Of a DNA stretch of 64,000 bases, positions 59,987 through 64,000 are shown in pieces; position 1 is the stretch's first letter; each line of letters begins with the position of its first letter. The stretch comes from Flavipsychrobacter sp. (lineage in GTDB: Bacteria; Bacteroidota; Bacteroidia; Chitinophagales; Chitinophagaceae). Made by a program: the position numbers and the translations under genes. The stretch covers positions 285,627 through 349,626 of the forward strand of contig JANINW010000014.1 of assembly GCA_024508935.1 (NCBI GenBank), given 5' to 3'. The notes under the pieces are model-generated. The model had not been told where the DNA came from, did not search any database, and saw nothing but the letters and a program-made list of their open reading frames with translations.

Positions 59987-61126
59987 ATGATCGTCATCCT
60001 TGTCATATGCACTTTACTGGCGCTGCTATACATAGCACTCATGCTGGTATACCGGAAAGGATGGCAGCTGCAGCATACATTCATTTTGCCGGAGTTATTT
60101 GAACCTTCAACATTCATCAGTATTATAATTCCGGCACGCAATGAGGAAGATAATATAGCGAAATGCATTTCTTCTATTCTTGAGCAGGATTATCCTATGC
60201 ACCTGTTCGAAATAATAGTGGTGGATGATCATTCTACAGATAGTACAACTGATGTCGTTAATAAGTTCAACACACAAGGTGTACGCTGTATTGCTTTACA
60301 AGACTTTCTTACAGGCAAAAAAACAATAGCCTATAAAAAGAAAGCAATAGCTGCAGGTATTTCGGTGAGCAAAGGCGCGCTTATAATTACAACGGATGCT
60401 GATTGCACCGCTCCGCCTGAATGGCTGAAATATATTGCAGCTGTTTACCAGGTTGAAGATCCCGTCATGATAATAGCGCCCGTAGACTTCACCAATAATG
60501 GAACTATTGTAGAAATATTTCAGTCGCTCGATTTTATGAGTATGCAGGGCATAACCGGGGCGGCTCATCAAATGGGCTTAGGTAATATGAGTAATGGTGC
60601 AAATCTCGCTTTTTCAAAAGCAGCCTACCAGGCAGTTAATGGTTATGAAGGCGTGGAGCATCTCGCATCAGGAGACGATTACCTCCTGATGATGAAATTG
60701 CAGCAGGCATTTCCTACCCGCATTAGCTACCTGAAAGCACAACAGGCAATTGTGCAAACAACACCACAGCCCAATTGGGCAAGTTTCCTGCAACAACGTA
60801 TCAGGTGGGCATCCAAATCTGGTAAGTACGATGATAAACGCCTTACAGCTATATTGCTACTGGTATATCTTTTCAATCTCTCGTTTTTGGTATTAGCTGT
60901 TATTGCTTGCTTTTATCCTGTCTTGTGGTTGGCATTGCTTGCTTTATTACTGCTAAAAACGGAAGCCGAGCTTTACTATCTGTACCCCGTGGCAGCTTTT
61001 TTTAAAAAGAGACGGCAATTACTCATATTCCCCTTCCTGCAGCCATTGCATATAGCCTATATTATCGTTGCCGGGTTTTTAGGTTTTGCAGGTGTATATA
61101 AATGGAAAGGCCGTACGGTAAAATAA
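59987..61126 (+). CDS. Membrane glycosyltransferase family 2
   Basis: This 379-residue protein has an N-terminal helix (VILVICTLLALLYIALMLVY). The GT-A domain carries SIIIPARNEEDNIAKCI, VVDDHSTDSTTDVV, TTDADCTAPP (DxD-like) and the acceptor-side QQRIRWASK. Two to three C-terminal helices follow. It probably adds a sugar to a lipid or polysaccharide on the inner-membrane cytoplasmic face. It is coupled to the preceding hydrolase (1-bp gap). Confidence 0.9.
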   Translation: MIVILVICTLLALLYIALMLVYRKGWQLQHTFILPELFEPSTFISIIIPARNEEDNIAKCISSILEQDYPMHLFEIIVVDDHSTDSTTDVVNKFNTQGVRCIALQDFLTGKKTIAYKKKAIAAGISVSKGALIITTDADCTAPPEWLKYIAAVYQVEDPVMIIAPVDFTNNGTIVEIFQSLDFMSMQGITGAAHQMGLGNMSNGANLAFSKAAYQAVNGYEGVEHLASGDDYLLMMKLQQAFPTRISYLKAQQAIVQTTPQPNWASFLQQRIRWASKSGKYDDKRLTAILLLVYLFNLSFLVLAVIACFYPVLWLALLALLLLKTEAELYYLYPVAAFFKKRRQLLIFPFLQPLHIAYIIVAGFLGFAGVYKWKGRTVK

Positions 61127-61173
61127 ATATTTATTGCTGTAGAAATAGTAATTTACAATAGATAAGAGATGTT

Positions 61174-61575
61174 ATGCTTAAGACGATCTTCATTGCTATA
61201 TTTATAATACTCCTGGGGGTTACCGGTTATGTTTACTGGTATTATTACAATCCATACAGCGATGGCTACCGTGAAGGTGTGCTGCAAAAATTCTCCCGTA
61301 AGGGCAACGTGTTTAAAACTTATGAAGGGGAGATGATACAGCTGGGTTTTGGCCAGCGCGGTGCTGCTATCAATTCGCAGTATTATTTCTTTAGTGTATC
61401 CGATGAGCAGCTTGCTGATTCGCTGGAGCATTGCCTGGGTAAGATTGTAAAGCTGCATTATACACAATACCGCCGTTCGCTGCCCTGGCGCGGGGAGAAC
61501 TACGATAAGACCAATGCCGACAAAGGACAGTACATGGTTGATGGCATTGCTGAAGTGAGGAATGCCAGTTATTAA
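61174..61575 (+). CDS. Small conserved-looking membrane-anchored protein, unknown function
   Basis: This 133-residue protein has one N-terminal helix (IFIAIFIILLGVTGYVYWYYY) followed by a periplasmic beta-rich domain (EGVLQKFSRKGNVFKTYEGEM, GQRGAAINSQYYFFSV, CLGKIVKLHYTQYRRSLPWRG). Similar proteins in Bacteroidota carry an automatic label of 6-phosphogluconate dehydrogenase, which the sequence does not support: there is no nucleotide-binding motif. It shares its last 4 bp with the convergent methylase gene. Confidence 0.7.
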   Translation: MLKTIFIAIFIILLGVTGYVYWYYYNPYSDGYREGVLQKFSRKGNVFKTYEGEMIQLGFGQRGAAINSQYYFFSVSDEQLADSLEHCLGKIVKLHYTQYRRSLPWRGENYDKTNADKGQYMVDGIAEVRNASY

Positions 61576-62276
61576 CCCGCTAATATGAGGAAAACAGCAG
61601 GTGCTTTTTCTAGTGTGGGTTTATATTTTTTCCAGTCCGCCACATTATGGGTTTTAATATAGGCATTTGGAGCACTTATATTTTGGGCTATACATAATTG
61701 TGTGTTTGCGCTGCAATGCTTCAATAACTCATCCAGCAGTGCATTATTTCTATACGGTGTTTCTATGAATAATTGTGTCTGGTGCTCTTTTCTCGATAAA
61801 GCCTCCAATGCTTTTATACGCTGACTTCTTGCCGGTTCTTTCAGTGGCAGGTAACCATTGAATGCAAAGCTTTGCCCATTTAAGCCCGATGCCATCAAGG
61901 CCAGTAGCAGTGAACTGGGGCCGGTGAGCGGAATGACAGCTGCACCTGTTTCATGGGCTATTTTTGCCAGGAGCGCACCGGGGTCGGCTATGCCTGGGCA
62001 GCCTGCTTCACTCAGTACGCCCACTTCTTTCCCATCTTTTAGCCATTGCTTTAGCAGGACAGTATCTGCACCTGTATGTTTGTCTATTTCTGAAAACTGG
62101 ATAGGCTCTATAACCAAGGAGGGATGCAGCGATTTGAGAAAGCGGCGTGCTGTTCTAACATTTTCTGCAAAATAGTGTTGTATCCTTAGTGTGCATTCGC
62201 CCACCTCGGGAGATAATGTTTGTAATGCCCCGTCTGCAATAGGAACAGGTATCATGTATAGTTTGCCCGTGCTCAT
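61572..62276 (-). CDS. RsmI-like SAM-dependent methyltransferase (tetrapyrrole-methylase fold)
   Basis: This 234-residue enzyme has the tetrapyrrole-methylase fold with motifs [18 protein letters not shown] and [17 protein letters not shown] and a C-terminal SAM-site segment ([17 protein letters not shown]). It is the Bacteroidota relative of RsmI, which methylates cytidine 1402 of 16S rRNA. It is about 50 residues shorter than E. coli RsmI and lacks the C-terminal extension, so the substrate is uncertain. Its stop overlaps the convergent membrane-protein gene by 4 bp. Confidence 0.85.
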   Translation of the reverse strand: MSTGKLYMIPVPIADGALQTLSPEVGECTLRIQHYFAENVRTARRFLKSLHPSLVIEPIQFSEIDKHTGADTVLLKQWLKDGKEVGVLSEAGCPGIADPGALLAKIAHETGAAVIPLTGPSSLLLALMASGLNGQSFAFNGYLPLKEPARSQRIKALEALSRKEHQTQLFIETPYRNNALLDELLKHCSANTQLCIAQNISAPNAYIKTHNVADWKKYKPTLEKAPAVFLILAG

Positions 62277-62296
62277 CCGGCAATAAAAATACTGTT

Positions 62297-62328
62297 TTGT
62301 TCTGCAATGGCGCTTGTGTTTATTTTTG
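62297..62328 (+). promoter_or_regulatory. Promoter of the 3-methyladenine glycosylase gene (TTG-N21-TATTTTTG)
   Basis: TTG at 62297-62299 (in TTTTG) and TATTTTTG at 62321-62328 match the Bacteroidota consensus with a 21-bp spacer. The -7 box ends only 4 nt before the ATG at 62333, suggesting a leaderless message. Confidence 0.55.
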
Positions 62329-62332
62329 TTTT

Positions 62333-62938
62333 ATGATATTGGAAGATTCTTTTTACCAGGGCAAGGATGTAGTGAAGATAGCGAAGCAGCTATTGGGCAA
62401 AGTGCTGGTGACCCATATCGGTGGTATATATACTTCGGGAATGATCGTAGAGACGGAGGCGTATGCAGGAGCGGCTGATAAAGCATCTCACGCCTATAAC
62501 AACCGGCGTACCGCACGGACAGAAGTAATGTATGGTAAGGGCGGTACCTCTTATGTGTACTTGTGCTATGGTATACATCATTTATTCAACGTGGTAACCA
62601 ATGTGCAGGATGTACCCCACGCTGTGCTGGTACGTGGGGTAGAGCCGCTGGAAGGTATAGAACATATGCTGGCACGCAGAAGGAAAGAAAAATTAGATAG
62701 CACCCTGACCGCGGGGCCTGGTGCATTAAGTATGGCATTGGGTATTCATACCCGGCACACAGGTGTGCCATTGTCTGGTACGGAAATATATATAGAAGAC
62801 AGGGGTATCAAGGTCGCCGCAAAGAATATAGTGGCAGCTACCAGGGTAGGGGTTGCTTATGCTGCTGAAGATGCCTATTTACCATACAGGTTCTATATAC
62901 GCGACAATAAATATGTAAGTAAAGGGAAAGGGCTATAA
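62333..62938 (+). CDS. DNA-3-methyladenine glycosylase (AAG/MPG family)
   Basis: This 201-residue DNA-repair enzyme removes alkylated purines. It has the AAG pattern: [31 protein letters not shown] with the catalytic Glu, [26 protein letters not shown] and the C-terminal [13 protein letters not shown]. The ATG at 62333 (MILEDSFYQ) is chosen; the frame is open to 62297 but that region holds the promoter. The length fits bacterial members. It is a single gene with a bidirectional terminator. Confidence 0.93.
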   Translation: MILEDSFYQGKDVVKIAKQLLGKVLVTHIGGIYTSGMIVETEAYAGAADKASHAYNNRRTARTEVMYGKGGTSYVYLCYGIHHLFNVVTNVQDVPHAVLVRGVEPLEGIEHMLARRRKEKLDSTLTAGPGALSMALGIHTRHTGVPLSGTEIYIEDRGIKVAAKNIVAATRVGVAYAAEDAYLPYRFYIRDNKYVSKGKGL

Positions 62939-62942
62939 TAAG

Positions 62943-62970
62943 AAAAACCGGCACTAAGCCGGTTTTATCT
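62943..62970. terminator. Bidirectional terminator
   Basis: A 9-bp perfect stem (AAAACCGGC / GCCGGTTTT) with a 5-nt loop lies between the convergent glycosylase and PorP/SprF genes. Confidence 0.85.
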
Positions 62971-62991
62971 TTATCATTAATCTAACCCAGT

Positions 62992-64000
62992 TTAGAATTT
63001 AGGACAAGAGAAGTTGTAAGTAGGCCCTGCCTGGCGCTTGTTGATGCAGCCATTGAAAATGAGGGATACTTCATAACCACCATTGCTTTTAGTAGCAGTT
63101 GAGAAGCTAGACATGTTAACGTCGTAGCTAACACCTAATTTCATTTTAGACCATTCGAAACCGATATAAGGAGCTAAAGCATCTCCGTAACGGTACCAGC
63201 CGCCCAGGTATAAAACGGTATTCTTTTTAAATTCTACATCATGACCAGGATTCAGTACGAAACCTACAGCCGCACCTACCAGTACTTCGGTAGCTGAAGC
63301 CTGTGTTTGCATTAAACCGCTGGCATATAAAACGATGTCTTCGTTCAGGTCGAAAGAGCCACCCAGGTAACCTGTGAAACGAGAGTGTATTTTATGCTGA
63401 TCGTTCAGGAAAGTTTCAGTTGGGGTAGTCAGGTGGTAGTAAGAAGCACCGATATAAGCAGTTCCATGCTCATTGATGCGGCCTGAATACATTAAACCAA
63501 CGTTGAAATCAGGATAAGTAAGATCCGCGTTACCTACGTTCTCACCGGTTTGGTTTATTGTTTTTCCTGATCCCGGATCATATTGATCTTCAAAAGTAAG
63601 TTTTGTAAAATCTATGCTTTTCTGAACCAAAGCACCCTGGATACCCAAAGACAAAGTATGTTGTTTTTCGGCACCAAAAGCTTTGTGATAAGCAACTGAT
63701 AAACCTACGGTAATATTTTGCAGTCCGCCAGAACCGGAACGGTCGAACATGCCTAACAATCCAACACCTACGGCATCACCGTTGTCCAGTTTACCTTTCA
63801 TAGTAGCCATATCGTAAGAAATGGTACCTGTAATATATGGATTAGGAGAAACGGAAGCCCATTGAGAGCGATAGTTGGCTGCGAGACGCAGATCGCACTG
63901 GGTAAGACCTGTAAGTGCAGGGTTTAGTGTCAGAGGTGATGCAAAATACTGAGTAAAGTGCGGATCTTGAGCCATTGCTGAAGTCGACAACACCATTGCT
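62992..64000 (-). CDS. PorP/SprF-family T9SS outer-membrane protein, 5' end cut by window edge
   Basis: This outer-membrane beta-barrel of the PorP/SprF family is associated with type IX secretion and with anchoring type B cargo. The mature N-terminus QDPHFTQYFASPLTLNPALTGL is the family hallmark (pattern Q-x-F-x-Q-Y-x-x-x-P-x-x-x-N-P-A-x-x-G). Repeated strands with YLGGWYRYGDALAPYIGFEW and the C-terminal YEVSLIFNGC follow. An in-frame ATG at 63996 gives only the tail of a signal peptide (VLSTSAMAQ). The codon before it is Ala and the frame continues past the window edge, so the true start lies outside. Confidence 0.88.
   Translation of the reverse strand, partial: AMVLSTSAMAQDPHFTQYFASPLTLNPALTGLTQCDLRLAANYRSQWASVSPNPYITGTISYDMATMKGKLDNGDAVGVGLLGMFDRSGSGGLQNITVGLSVAYHKAFGAEKQHTLSLGIQGALVQKSIDFTKLTFEDQYDPGSGKTINQTGENVGNADLTYPDFNVGLMYSGRINEHGTAYIGASYYHLTTPTETFLNDQHKIHSRFTGYLGGSFDLNEDIVLYASGLMQTQASATEVLVGAAVGFVLNPGHDVEFKKNTVLYLGGWYRYGDALAPYIGFEWSKMKLGVSYDVNMSSFSTATKSNGGYEVSLIFNGCINKRQAGPTYNFSCPKF

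Noticed and set aside
61174..61575. Possible label 6-phosphogluconate dehydrogenase for the 133-residue protein
   Set aside because: It is a one-helix membrane protein without any dinucleotide-binding or catalytic motif, so the label would be an annotation error.

Overview
The window is chromosomal DNA of a member of the Bacteroidota, most likely of the Chitinophagales/Chitinophagaceae type. The evidence is: seven secreted proteins with type IX secretion (T9SS) C-terminal signals plus a PorP/SprF-family protein; the short primary sigma factor that begins [14 protein letters not shown]; promoters of the TTTG-N18-21-TAnnTTTG kind; and start codons that, with one clear exception (rpsA), lack a Shine-Dalgarno sequence. 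I see no tRNA, rRNA, CRISPR array, insertion sequence or prophage. The gene content is mainly housekeeping and envelope functions, with short accessory patches.

Layout. 1-526: the edge of a PIN-domain toxin-type gene with an overlapping partner. 682-5139: 3-hydroxybutyryl-CoA dehydrogenase, a PH-domain protein and an acyltransferase, a HEAT-repeat protein and two small lipoproteins. 5201-9463: a 989-residue T9SS type B surface protein followed by an Omp85-like barrel. 9541-16254: leucine-type dehydrogenase, a BlaI repressor operon whose sensor protease is fused to a cell-wall amidase, purC, hutU and the primary sigma factor gene. 16502-20751: a START-like protein and an envelope operon (LptF/G permease, PAP2 phosphatase, ArnT-like transferase). 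20748-25318, minus strand: gpsA, an orphan efflux adaptor and metG. 25319-34803: a 426-bp regulatory region with a LytTR-type double site, two tandem T9SS paralogues, a lipoprotein, an MFS exporter and a large Ig-repeat T9SS protein.

35006-46955: rpsA, an RprXY-like two-component pair, a DUF4397 T9SS protein, a 1511-residue T9SS subtilase and a geranylgeranyl-reductase-like flavoprotein. 47016-53191: pdhB, ispF, YtxH with a 57-residue lipoprotein, a PNGase F-like T9SS protein and lepA. 53238-59094, minus strand: a GT39-like transferase, a Bax-inhibitor-1 protein, an SCO/MORN/YHYH operon and an ECF sigma/membrane protein/Spy-like operon. 59170-64000: hydrolase, GT2, RsmI-like methylase, 3-methyladenine glycosylase and the PorP/SprF-family protein cut by the window end.

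The systems most worth following are these. First, BlaI plus the M56-amidase fusion: three near-identical operator-like dyads are interleaved with a textbook Bacteroidota promoter, which suggests a cell-wall stress switch whose sensor domain is a murein amidase. Second, the ECF sigma, small membrane protein and Spy/CpxP-like protein resemble the logic of CnrYXH and sit directly upstream of YHYH and SCO genes, which suggests a metal or envelope-redox regulon. Third, a 12-bp-spaced pair of LytTR half-sites lies upstream of two duplicated T9SS genes. Fourth, rpsA carries a strong Shine-Dalgarno sequence in a genome that otherwise lacks them. All functional assignments are from reading the sequence; no database search was run.
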